From NCBI RefSeq assembly GCF_026241105.1, contig NZ_JAPFFT010000001.1, positions 124,001 through 188,000 of the forward strand: DNA of 64,000 nucleotides, given 5' to 3'. This stretch comes from Arthrobacter rhizophilus. GTDB taxonomy: Bacteria > Actinomycetota > Actinomycetes > Actinomycetales > Micrococcaceae. The notes beneath the pieces are model-generated. The model was given only the letters and a program-made list of their open reading frames with translations. It was not told where the DNA came from and did not search any database. Of this stretch, positions 23,736 through 31,807 are shown piece after piece. Positions within the stretch are counted from its first letter, which is position 1, and the number at the start of each line of letters is the position of its first letter. Both the position numbers and the translations under genes were made by a program.

Positions 23736-24596
23736 GTGGCCAAAATTGGCGTACAAGCGATGATGCTGAAAGGCAGTTTCGCCGATCGCGGAGCGTTTGA
23801 AACGCTCCGCAAGGTAAGTGCGATCGGGTATAATGCCGTCGAGATTTCCCAGATCCCGATGACACCGGACAACGTTGACGAACTGGACCGCTCCCGCAGC
23901 GAACTGGGCATGGACATCGCCGCGCTGTCCGTGGCAATGGAAACCCCCAAGCGCATGCCGGGCGATTCGCTCAAGGACCACTTCAACAAGATCGTGGACG
24001 ACGCAAGGCGACTGGACACTCACCTCCTGCGGATCGGCATGATGCCGTTTCCCGCCATGAAGTCGATCGACGCCGTGGTGGACTTCGCGAAGCAGGCCAA
24101 CGAATACGCGGAGAGGCTTCGGGAACACGGCATCGGCCTGTACTACCACAACCACCACATTGAGTTCGCGAAGTTCGACGGCAAATACATGCTGGACATC
24201 ATTGCCGAGAACTCCCCGGCAATGGGCATGGAGATCGACGTGCACTGGGTGCAGCGCGGCGGCCTGGACCCTGTCCGGACTCTGGCAAAGTACGCCGGAC
24301 GCACTGCCATGGTGCACCTGAAGGACTACCGGATCGGCGAGTTGCCGGAATCGGCCTTCGGGCTCCTGGAAACGGGGGACCTCATGGGCTTCATGGCCGA
24401 GTTCAGGAACGTGGTCCAATTCGCTGAAGTGGGCGAAGGCAACCTGGACTTCCCCTCGATCATCCCGGCCGCCCAGACCGCCGGCGCGGAGTACATGCTC
24501 GTCGAGCAGGACGAGCTGTACGGACGCACTGTTTGGGAAGCCTTGCAGACTTCCCACGACAACCTGGTGGCCATGGGCCACGCTGACCTTTTCTAG
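23736..24596 (+). CDS. TIM-barrel sugar isomerase/epimerase, type 3
   Basis: 286 residues from GTG 23736, with GGAGGAC just upstream. A different subfamily from the paralogues at 19.5 and 21.8 kb: it carries YYHNHHIEFAKFDG, GMEIDVHWVQRGG, AMVHLKDYRIGE and LVEQDELYGRT, giving the usual Glu-Asp-His-Glu metal site of the sugar phosphate isomerase/epimerase fold. In E. coli, YcjR of this general kind epimerises 3-keto-glucosides next to Gfo/Idh dehydrogenases YcjS and YcjQ. Here too a dehydrogenase follows (57 bp). Function inferred. Confidence 0.88.
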   Translation: MAKIGVQAMMLKGSFADRGAFETLRKVSAIGYNAVEISQIPMTPDNVDELDRSRSELGMDIAALSVAMETPKRMPGDSLKDHFNKIVDDARRLDTHLLRIGMMPFPAMKSIDAVVDFAKQANEYAERLREHGIGLYYHNHHIEFAKFDGKYMLDIIAENSPAMGMEIDVHWVQRGGLDPVRTLAKYAGRTAMVHLKDYRIGELPESAFGLLETGDLMGFMAEFRNVVQFAEVGEGNLDFPSIIPAAQTAGAEYMLVEQDELYGRTVWEALQTSHDNLVAMGHADLF

Positions 24597-24653
24597 GATT
24601 GCTTCACCCGACCCGCAAGTCTCCCCACCCATATCGAACATGGAGAATCACCC

Positions 24654-25820
24654 ATGAGCACGAAAGTACGCCTTGGCATCATCGGCCTGGGCCAGCAGGG
24701 CGGCGCATACGCCAAGTTCATCACGGACGGAATGGTCCCGAACATGGTAATTGGCGCCATCTGCGACACCGATCCCGCAAAAAAGGACTTGGCGGCCGCC
24801 CAGTATCCGGATGCACCGTTCTACGACGACTACATCGCCCTGCTTGAAAGCGGCGACGTCGATGCGATCGTCACGTGCGTGCCTCACTTCCTGCACCCGG
24901 ATATGGGCATCGAATCGCTCAAGCGCAATATCCACGCCCTGGTGGAGAAGCCTGCCGGTGTCTACACCAAGCAGGTCAAGCAACTGAACGAATTCGCGGC
25001 CTCCAAGCCCGAGCTTTCCTTTGGCATCATGTTCAACCAGCGCAACAACCCGCTCTACAAAAAGCTCAAGGAAATCGTCGACAACGGCGAGATCGGCAGC
25101 ATCCGCCGCACCAACTGGATCATCACCAACTGGTGGCGTCCGCAGGGCTACTACAACTCCAGCGAATGGCGCGCCACGTGGGGCGGCGAAGGCGGCGGCG
25201 TCCTGGTCAACCAGGCACCCCACCAGCTTGACCTCTGGCAGTGGATCTGTGGCGTGCCGAAGTCCGTCTACTCCAAGGTGGCCTACGGTTTCCGCCGTGA
25301 CATCGCAGTGGAGGATGAGGTCACCGCAGTGGTGGACTACGGCAATGGCGCCACCGGGGTGTTCGTCACCGCCACGCACGACCTCGTGGGAACCGACCGC
25401 TTCGAGATCCTGGGCGACCAGGGCAAGATCGTGGTGGAGAACAGCAAGACCGCTACAGTCACCAGGCTGGTCAAACCAGAGCGCGAACTCAGCGACGGCA
25501 TGGACATGGACGATGTCCGCAAGCTCTTCATGGGTGAGTTGAAGGCCGAGGACTACTACACCACGGAGGTCATCGAGTTCGAGTCCGTCTGGGGTGGACA
25601 GCACGCTGGCGTCCTGGAGAACTTCGCGGCCAACATCCTGGACGGTACTCCGCTGCTGGCCCCCGGCTCGGACGGGATCAAGGGCGTTCGCCTGGCGAAT
25701 GCCATCCACCTGTCCAGTTGGACCGGCAGGGAGGTCTCCCTCGATTTTGACGAAGAGGAGTACATGCGCGAGCTCAACAAGCGCATCCGGGAAGAAGGTA
25801 AGTTCCCTGAGCGTTACTAA
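24654..25820 (+). CDS. Gfo/Idh/MocA-family sugar dehydrogenase, pair 3
   Basis: 388 residues. Rossmann motif LGIIGLGQQGGAYAKF, EKP-loop variant LVEKPAGVYTKQ, and the motif GGGVLVNQAPHQLDLWQW with the catalytic Asp region. It has long aromatic loops (NWWRPQGYYNSSEWRATWGG) as in glycoside-type members that bind disaccharides or anhydrosugars. GGAG precedes the ATG. Last gene before the second LacI regulator. Confidence 0.9.
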   Translation: MSTKVRLGIIGLGQQGGAYAKFITDGMVPNMVIGAICDTDPAKKDLAAAQYPDAPFYDDYIALLESGDVDAIVTCVPHFLHPDMGIESLKRNIHALVEKPAGVYTKQVKQLNEFAASKPELSFGIMFNQRNNPLYKKLKEIVDNGEIGSIRRTNWIITNWWRPQGYYNSSEWRATWGGEGGGVLVNQAPHQLDLWQWICGVPKSVYSKVAYGFRRDIAVEDEVTAVVDYGNGATGVFVTATHDLVGTDRFEILGDQGKIVVENSKTATVTRLVKPERELSDGMDMDDVRKLFMGELKAEDYYTTEVIEFESVWGGQHAGVLENFAANILDGTPLLAPGSDGIKGVRLANAIHLSSWTGREVSLDFDEEEYMRELNKRIREEGKFPERY

Positions 25821-25878
25821 TGAGCGGTGCGCTCGTAGTTAACCGCGCATTTGGGCGGGGCGGTCGCCAGCCGATTGA

Positions 25879-25907
25879 TTGGCAACCGTCCTGCTTATTG
25901 TTGCCAT
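25879..25907. promoter_or_regulatory. LacI half-sites in front of the second LacI gene
   Basis: TTGGCAACCG (25879-25888) and GTTGCCA (25900-25906) are the two halves of the regional motif but spaced wider apart. The second overlaps the ATG of the regulator gene, a placement that fits autorepression. Confidence 0.5.
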
Positions 25908-26973
25908 GCACGATTACGATGGAGCCGTGACCCAAGTAACGAACCCCGGAGCAGCAACCGTCCCAGCCAGGCGTGGACGCGGGGAGAAATCCTCACCGAC
26001 CATCTACGACATCGCGAAGCTCGCGGGAGTCAACCCCTCCACGGTCTCGCGCGCGCTGAGCAAGCCTGGGCGGGTCAGTGCCAAGACCCAGAAGATCATC
26101 GAGGATGCCGCCGAGCAGCTGAACTACCGGGTGAACCCTTTCGCCCGGGCGCTTCCCACTGGCCGGACGCAAACGATCGGGCTGATCGTCGCGGATATTA
26201 CCAACCCGACGTTCTTCGACATTATCCGCGGCGCGGAGACCACTGGATCCGCCCGGGATTACACGATGGTGTTGGCTGAATCCGCGGAGTCGCCGGAAAC
26301 CGAGCTCACCGCGGCCCGCCGGATGTTGAGCACCGTGGACGGCCTCATTCTGGCGAGCCCGCGTATGGATGACGAACAGATCCGTGCTTTGGCCTCGGAG
26401 AAGCCGGTGGCCGTCATCAACCGCGAAGTGGACGGCGTGCCCTGCGTGGTTCCGGACGTGAACAAAGGCATCAGCCAGGCTGTGCGGAGCCTTGCCGCGA
26501 ATGGTCATCAGAAGCTCGCCTACGTTGCCGGGCCGCCGCAGTCTTGGATGTCCCGCCGCCGTTGGGAGGGTGTCCAGGCTGCCTGCGACTGGTACAAGTT
26601 GGAGGCGGTCCGTTTGGAATCGTCCAAGCCAACCGTCGACGGCGGTCGCCAAGTAGCGCGCGACGTCCTGGCGAGCGGCGCGACGGCGGTCATCACTTAT
26701 AACGATCTTCTCGCCATAGGCCTCATGCAGGAGTTGCAGGCCGCCGGTATGCGCGTTCCCGACCAGATCAGCATTGTTGGCTTCGACGACATCTTCGGGG
26801 CGGACTTCACGACCCCCGCACTCACCACCGTCAGATCACCCTTGGGGGAGTGCGGGTCCCGCGCCGCGGCCCTGCTGCTAGATATGCTGCTCGGCCATGA
26901 GGGCCCTGGGGGAGTGGTTCGCGTGGATACAGAGCTCGTGGTGCGCGGCTCCAGCGGAAGGCTGCTCGCCTAG
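25906..26973 (+). CDS. LacI-family regulator of the glycoside/uronate genes
   Basis: 355 residues from ATG 25906; GTG 25927 is an alternative start. After a basic leader (PARRGRGEKS) comes the helix-turn-helix TIYDIAKLAGVNPSTVSRAL and hinge helix, then the ligand domain with LIVADITNPTFFDIIRG and VGFDDIFGADFTTPALTTV. Lies between the isomerase-dehydrogenase genes and the uronate genes, and related operators precede both sets, so it is the best candidate for the common repressor, together with its paralogue at 14929. TTATTG 6 nt before the ATG could be a -10 for a leaderless mRNA. Confidence 0.9.
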   Translation: MHDYDGAVTQVTNPGAATVPARRGRGEKSSPTIYDIAKLAGVNPSTVSRALSKPGRVSAKTQKIIEDAAEQLNYRVNPFARALPTGRTQTIGLIVADITNPTFFDIIRGAETTGSARDYTMVLAESAESPETELTAARRMLSTVDGLILASPRMDDEQIRALASEKPVAVINREVDGVPCVVPDVNKGISQAVRSLAANGHQKLAYVAGPPQSWMSRRRWEGVQAACDWYKLEAVRLESSKPTVDGGRQVARDVLASGATAVITYNDLLAIGLMQELQAAGMRVPDQISIVGFDDIFGADFTTPALTTVRSPLGECGSRAAALLLDMLLGHEGPGGVVRVDTELVVRGSSGRLLA

Positions 26974-27017
26974 TTTCAAGCGATCCCCCAGGATAGTTGC
27001 AACGAGATGGCAAAAGA

Positions 27018-27056
27018 TGGCAACCGGTTGACATACCGCCTCCCCGGATCGAAAAT
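27018..27056 (+). promoter_or_regulatory. uxaC promoter with overlapping LacI operator
   Basis: Operator TGGCAACCGGTTGACA (27018-27033) contains a consensus -35 TTGACA at 27028-27033. After a 17-bp spacer comes GAAAAT (27051-27056) as -10, and the ATG of uxaC is 6 nt further on, so the transcript would be leaderless. A bound repressor would block the -35 directly. Confidence 0.7.
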
Positions 27057-27062
27057 TGACCT

Positions 27063-28469
27063 ATGTCACAGTCGATCGCAGCCAACCCTGACCGCCTCCT
27101 ACCTGCGGATCCCGGGACGCGCAGCATTGCGCGCTCCTTGCTGGAGCGCGTCCAGGACCTGCCCATCATCTCCCCGCACGGCCACGTTGACGCCGCCGTC
27201 ATCGAGCACAACACCCCGTTCCCTGATCCGGCCGCGCTCCTGGTCAGCCCGGACCACTACGTCACCCGCTTGATCCACGCCAGCGGAGTCCCGATGGACA
27301 AACTGCTCGTGCAAGGTGCCAGCGGGTCCGAATCGCGGGAGATCTGGCGGACATTCGTCCAGGCCTGGCCCCTCTTCGAAGGCACAGCCTCCGGGTACTG
27401 GCTCCGCACGCAGTTCGAAAGCGTGTTCAAGCTGGGCGCGGACCTTGGCGAAATGTCCGCCGACGCCAGCTACGACGCCATTGCTGCCAAGCTCGTTGAG
27501 CCCGACTTCCGTCCCCGCCAGCTCTTCAAGGACTTCAACATCGAAGTCCTTGCCACCACGGACGATCCCCTGGACAGCCTGGCCAGCCACAAGGCCATCG
27601 CCGAGGACCCGTCCTTCAACGGCCGCGTGCTGCCCACGTTCCGCCCGGATGCCTACCTGAACATCGCGCACCCGGCGTGGAGCGCCAACGTCGACCGGCT
27701 TGTCGATTCCGCCGGCGAGGGCGCTACAGGCTACACCGGCTACATCAAGGCCCTGGAAAACCGACGTCGCTACTTCGTGGACCATGGCGCGGTCTCGGCG
27801 GACCACGGCGTCCTGACCCCGGCAACGCTCAAGCTGGACCGGACCGAAGCCGAGCGGATCTTCGAACTCGCGCGTACCGGCAAGGCGACAGCCGAGGACC
27901 GCAACACCTTCGAAGCCCATATGATGTACCAGATGGCCCGGATGTCCGTGGAGGACGGCCTGGTCATGACCATCCACCCCGGTTCCTTCCGCAACCACCA
28001 TCAGCCCACTTTTGACGCCTACGGTGCGGACACCGGCCACGACATCCCGTTCGCCACCAACTACACCGAGGCGATCCGGCCCCTGCTTCAGGACTTCGGC
28101 ACGGCCAAGGACTTCCACCTGGTGCTGTTCACACTGGACGAGACAGTGTTCTCCCGCGAACTGGCGCCGCTGGCTGGGTTCTACCCCTCCGTGTACCTCG
28201 GAGCACCCTGGTGGTTCCTTGACGCCCCGGATGCCATGCTCCGCTTCCGCTCCGCCGTCACCGAAACCACCGGCTTCTCGCGGTCCTCGGGCTTCATCGA
28301 CGACACCCGAGCGTTTTGCTCCATCCCGGCCCGGCACGACGCGTCCCGCCGGATCGAAGCCTCGTTCCTCGCTCGCCTCGTTGCCGAGCACCGGGTCAGC
28401 GAAGCCCGCGCCCACGAACTCATCGTCGACGTCGTCGACGCCTCACCACGAAGGGTATTCAAGCTGTGA
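27063..28469 (+). CDS. uxaC: Glucuronate isomerase
   Basis: Uronate isomerase of 468 residues (usual length about 470), converting D-glucuronate to D-fructuronate and galacturonate to tagaturonate in the cytosol. Metal motif PHGHVDA near residue 38, MTIHPGSFRNHH in the middle and GAPWWFLDAPDAM later, all characteristic of the amidohydrolase-like UxaC family. No ribosome site in front of ATG 27063, consistent with a leaderless transcript. Its stop overlaps the reductase start (GTGA). First step of the hexuronate route completed by the next genes. Confidence 0.92.
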   Translation: MSQSIAANPDRLLPADPGTRSIARSLLERVQDLPIISPHGHVDAAVIEHNTPFPDPAALLVSPDHYVTRLIHASGVPMDKLLVQGASGSESREIWRTFVQAWPLFEGTASGYWLRTQFESVFKLGADLGEMSADASYDAIAAKLVEPDFRPRQLFKDFNIEVLATTDDPLDSLASHKAIAEDPSFNGRVLPTFRPDAYLNIAHPAWSANVDRLVDSAGEGATGYTGYIKALENRRRYFVDHGAVSADHGVLTPATLKLDRTEAERIFELARTGKATAEDRNTFEAHMMYQMARMSVEDGLVMTIHPGSFRNHHQPTFDAYGADTGHDIPFATNYTEAIRPLLQDFGTAKDFHLVLFTLDETVFSRELAPLAGFYPSVYLGAPWWFLDAPDAMLRFRSAVTETTGFSRSSGFIDDTRAFCSIPARHDASRRIEASFLARLVAEHRVSEARAHELIVDVVDASPRRVFKL

Positions 28470-29884
28470 CCACCGAACCCACGCAGCCCGCGGATCTGCC
28501 CCGCTTGAGCCGTGCCGTCAGGCCCACCGCGAAAGCTCCTGTGCGTATTGTGCACATGGGACTGGGCGCATTCCACCGCTCGCACCAGGCGTGGTACACC
28601 CAGCACGCCAGCGACGCCGCGGAGTGGGGCATTGCTTCCTTCACGGGCCGCCGCCCGGATGCCGCAGAGGTCCTGGTTGCCCAGGATGGCCTCTATACCT
28701 TGGTGGAGCGTTCGGACGCGGGTGATTCTTTCGAGGTCATCGGCAGCATCGTCGAAGCAGTCGACGGTGCCGACGTTGAGCGTTTTGTCGAGCTTGTCTC
28801 CGCCCCGCTGACTTCGCTCATCACGCTCACCATCACCGAGGCCGCCTACCGGCTCGGGGCAGACGGCAAGCTGGACAGCCAGGCGCCGGACGTCGCGGCA
28901 GACCTCGCTTTGCTCGCTGAGGGTGCCGGCTCTGTTTCCGGCAAGCCGTCGACGCCGTTGGGCCGCCTGGTGCTGGCCCTGGCCTCCCGTCGCGATGCCG
29001 ACGCCGGCCCTCTCGCCGTCGTCTGCTGCGACAACCTTTCCAACAACGGGACCGTGGCCAGAAACGCCGTGGTGGGGATGGCCCTGGCGTTCGACGCTGG
29101 ACTCGCTGCCTGGATCAACGCGAGCGTCAGTTTTGTCAGCACTTCCGTTGACCGCATTACGCCGCGTACCATCGAGGCCGATATCGCCGCCGTCGCTGCC
29201 GCCTGCGGATACCGCGACGAATCTCCCGTGGTCGCCGAGCCCTTCCGCGACTGGGTGCTGAGCGGGGACTTCCCCGCGGGACGCCCGCACTGGGAAGACG
29301 CCGGCGCCATTTTCGTGGACGAAATCGAGCCGTACGAGAACCGCAAGCTGTGGCTCCTCAACGGCGCCCACTCGCTCCTCGCCTATGCCGGGCAGCTGCG
29401 CGGCCACAAGACCGTGGCGGAAGCCCTCGCCGACGAGGGTTGCCGCCGGGCCGTGGAAGATTTCTGGAACGAGGCCGCCGCCAACCTCCACGGCGACGAG
29501 TTGCGCATCCCCGAGTACCGGGCTGCCCTCCTGGAGCGCTTCGGGAACTCCCGGATCGCCCACCACCTGGCCCAGATAGCCATGGACGGCAGCACCAAAC
29601 TGCGCATGCGAGCCGTACCGGTCCTCCGCGCCGAACGTGCCGCCGGCCGACGCGGCGAAGGGGCTGCGCGCATGATCGCGGCCTGGTCTGCGTACACTGC
29701 CTCGGCAACCGGACTTCAGGACCCGCGGGCGGCAGACATCGCTGCGGCCAACACGCTTGTCGGCCGTGCCCGGCTCGAGGCGCTGCTGGACCTCGTGGAT
29801 CCGGAATTGGCCGCCGACGCCGGGATCGTGGACCTCGTCGAGGGCTTGGCCGAGACCTTCGCAGCTGCTGGCAACCTTAGCTAA
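28466..29884 (+). CDS. uxuB: Fructuronate reductase, mannitol dehydrogenase family
   Basis: 472 residues, NADH-dependent polyol dehydrogenase. Rossmann motif IVHMGLGAFHRSHQAWY at about residue 26, CCDNLSNNG typical of the mannitol dehydrogenase domain, and the C-terminal catalytic region KLWLLNGAHSLLAYAG with its Lys and His. Next to uxaC and mannonate dehydratase it should reduce D-fructuronate to D-mannonate. GTG start overlaps the uxaC stop. A tagaturonate-reductase role cannot be excluded. Confidence 0.88.
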   Translation: MTTEPTQPADLPRLSRAVRPTAKAPVRIVHMGLGAFHRSHQAWYTQHASDAAEWGIASFTGRRPDAAEVLVAQDGLYTLVERSDAGDSFEVIGSIVEAVDGADVERFVELVSAPLTSLITLTITEAAYRLGADGKLDSQAPDVAADLALLAEGAGSVSGKPSTPLGRLVLALASRRDADAGPLAVVCCDNLSNNGTVARNAVVGMALAFDAGLAAWINASVSFVSTSVDRITPRTIEADIAAVAAACGYRDESPVVAEPFRDWVLSGDFPAGRPHWEDAGAIFVDEIEPYENRKLWLLNGAHSLLAYAGQLRGHKTVAEALADEGCRRAVEDFWNEAAANLHGDELRIPEYRAALLERFGNSRIAHHLAQIAMDGSTKLRMRAVPVLRAERAAGRRGEGAARMIAAWSAYTASATGLQDPRAADIAAANTLVGRARLEALLDLVDPELAADAGIVDLVEGLAETFAAAGNLS

Positions 29885-29899
29885 TCCGTCAGCCACTTT

Positions 29900-29944
29900 C
29901 GACGGCGCCCGTTAACTTCCACGTGAAGGTGACGGGCGCCGTCG
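29900..29944 (+). terminator. Terminator after uxuB
   Basis: 13-bp stem CGACGGCGCCCGT / ACGGGCGCCGTCG with an inner CTTC-GAAG pair in the loop and TTT after it, 16 bp past the uxuB stop. Confidence 0.85.
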
Positions 29945-29980
29945 TTTAGGCCCTGATGTGTGAACGAGCGATTGGCAGGA

Positions 29981-30043
29981 CCGACGCTCGCTCACTTCTG
30001 GGGACCTTTTCGCCGACGCTCGCTCACTTCTTCCGAGCGAGCG
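29981..30043. repeat. 19-bp direct repeat with inverted GAGCGAGCG
   Basis: CCGACGCTCGCTCACTTCT occurs at 29981-29999 and 30013-30031, and the inverse GAGCGAGCG follows at 30035-30043. Looks like an intergenic repeat element or remnant. The whole gap 29885-30255 holds only the terminator, this repeat, an operator and the leader of the symporter gene. Confidence 0.65.
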
Positions 30044-30116
30044 CCTCAAGAGCATATAGACCCAAGATCGCGGCAATGACGAATCCGCCTGAAGCGGAGA
30101 AGTTCAATGAAAACAT

Positions 30117-30144
30117 TTGGCAACCGCTTGCCGAAAGGTTGCCA
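30117..30144. promoter_or_regulatory. LacI operator candidate upstream of the GPH symporter
   Basis: TTGGCAA-CCGC-TTGCCGA (30117-30134) followed by a further half-site GGTTGCCA (30137-30144), about 115 bp before the symporter start. Same layout as the sites before uxaC and manD. Confidence 0.7.
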
Positions 30145-30255
30145 GTGTGATTAGAATTACTTCAAGCTTCAAGAATATCAGGCCTGGTTCGGCCGAAGCC
30201 CTTCCATCATCGCAAGCCGGAACGTGGGGTACCGGCAAGGGTAAAGGAGCCCGCA

Positions 30256-31689
30256 ATGAACAAGCTCAGCAAACTCAGCATCTTAGGCTACGGGGCTGGC
30301 GACGCCGCCAACAACCTTGCCTTCACCACTGCCACCATGTTCCTGCTCGTCTACTACACCGACGTCGCGGGCATATCCGCGGCAGCCGCCGGGACTCTGT
30401 TGCTTACTGTCAGGATCTTCGACGCTTTCGCCGATGTCTTTGCCGGACGATTGGTTGACCGCGCCTACAGCAAGCGCTTCGGAAAATTCCGCCCATTCAT
30501 TATGTTCGGCTCCATCCCTCTGCTGCTCCTGAGTGTCGCAGCCTTCTCCATTCCGCAGGTCGGTGAAACGGGGATGTTGCTCTACGCCTATGTGACATAT
30601 GCGGCCCTCGGCCTGGCCTACTCGCTGGTCAATATCCCGTACGGTTCGCTGGCCGGCGCGATGACCCAAGAGCCGGGGGAGCGAGCCAAGCTGGGCTCCG
30701 CCCGCATGGTCGGCGCCCTTTTGGTCAGTTCCGCATTGGGCATCTTCGTAGCTCCGCTCATCAAGCCCGGCGCCAACCTGCAGTCCACGTTCACCATCAT
30801 CACTCTGGTCTTCGTCGGGATCGGCGCAGTGCTGTACTTCTTCACGTTCCTGACCGCCAAGGAGCGGGTCCACAGGGCGGTGCCCAAGGTTTCCTTCAAG
30901 CAAAGCATGGCGACGCTCAGGACAAACCGTCCCCTGCTCATGCTGTGCCTGAGCTCCTTCCTCTTCTTGACCGGCTACATGGCTCTGTCTTCGGTGCAGC
31001 TGTACTACTTGCGCGACGTCCTCGGCCGACTGGATCTCTACGCGGTTCTCTCCATCGTCCAACTGCTGGTGACTTTTGCCCTCGCTCCGGTCATGCCAAG
31101 GCTGGTCCGAAACTTCGGCAAGAAGACCATCTACGTGGCTGCCGGGCTCCTCGCCATCATCGGTGGCGCAATCGTCTTCTTCGCTCCGGCCTTCATGGTC
31201 TGGGTCGGGTTCTCCGGTCTCCTCTTGAGCATGCTCGGTGTCATGGCCGTCAACATCGTCGTGTGGGCCTTGGAGGCAGACACCGTGGAATACGGCGAAT
31301 GGAAGACCGGTGTCCGGACTGAAGGCATCACGTATGCGCTGTTCTCCTTCACCCGCAAGACGGGCCAAGCCGTCGGCGGCGCCCTTGCCGCATACGCACT
31401 CGCGGCGGGCGGCTATAAGTCCGGCGCCACGCACAGCGCCGAATCCCTGCAGGCTATCCAGTTTGCCGCAGGTGCGCTGCCCACCATCATGACCATCTTC
31501 GCAATCGTCGTCATGGCGAAGTACAAGCTGACCGATGCGTTCCACGCCCAGATCCTGGGTGAAATCAAGGCCCGTCGTTCGCTGGAAACATCCGGCGCGG
31601 AGCAATTCTGTGGGGATGGTGCCGCGGCGACTCCCGCAGGGGGGACCGCCGCGGAAACCGCTGGACCAGAAAAAATCTCCACGAAATAA
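30256..31689 (+). CDS. GPH-family glycoside/hexuronide symporter
   Basis: 477 residues with twelve hydrophobic segments. It begins LGYGAGDAANNLAFTTATMFLL, the diagnostic N-terminus of glycoside-pentoside-hexuronide symporters, and has the central motif DRAYSKRFGKFRPFIMFG. UidB-type glucuronide carriers belong here. Placed between uronate catabolic genes with its own operator, it should import a hexuronide or free uronate, parallel to the CUT1 importer upstream. Hydrophilic C-terminal tail rich in Ala and Thr. Confidence 0.9.
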   Translation: MNKLSKLSILGYGAGDAANNLAFTTATMFLLVYYTDVAGISAAAAGTLLLTVRIFDAFADVFAGRLVDRAYSKRFGKFRPFIMFGSIPLLLLSVAAFSIPQVGETGMLLYAYVTYAALGLAYSLVNIPYGSLAGAMTQEPGERAKLGSARMVGALLVSSALGIFVAPLIKPGANLQSTFTIITLVFVGIGAVLYFFTFLTAKERVHRAVPKVSFKQSMATLRTNRPLLMLCLSSFLFLTGYMALSSVQLYYLRDVLGRLDLYAVLSIVQLLVTFALAPVMPRLVRNFGKKTIYVAAGLLAIIGGAIVFFAPAFMVWVGFSGLLLSMLGVMAVNIVVWALEADTVEYGEWKTGVRTEGITYALFSFTRKTGQAVGGALAAYALAAGGYKSGATHSAESLQAIQFAAGALPTIMTIFAIVVMAKYKLTDAFHAQILGEIKARRSLETSGAEQFCGDGAAATPAGGTAAETAGPEKISTK

Positions 31690-31691
31690 TA

Positions 31692-31708
31692 CTGCAACCG
31701 GTTGCCAA
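31692..31708. promoter_or_regulatory. LacI operator candidate upstream of manD
   Basis: CTGCAACCGGTTGCCAA contains the perfect 12-bp palindrome GCAACCGGTTGC (31694-31705). It starts 3 bp after the symporter stop and about 100 bp before manD. The best conserved copy of the regional motif. Confidence 0.75.
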
Positions 31709-31807
31709 TAATTGTCATCCATCCTAAGATCGTCTTTACCCGCCCTGTGGTGCACGTCGCATCCGGGCCAGGTCAGCCCTCGATCAGCAACCCTGAAAGG
31801 ACCAGCT

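Noticed and set aside
28181..29896. Very long antisense frame opposite uxuB
   Set aside because: High GC content keeps antisense frames open; the rightward frame has clear mannitol-dehydrogenase motifs and the antisense one has none.
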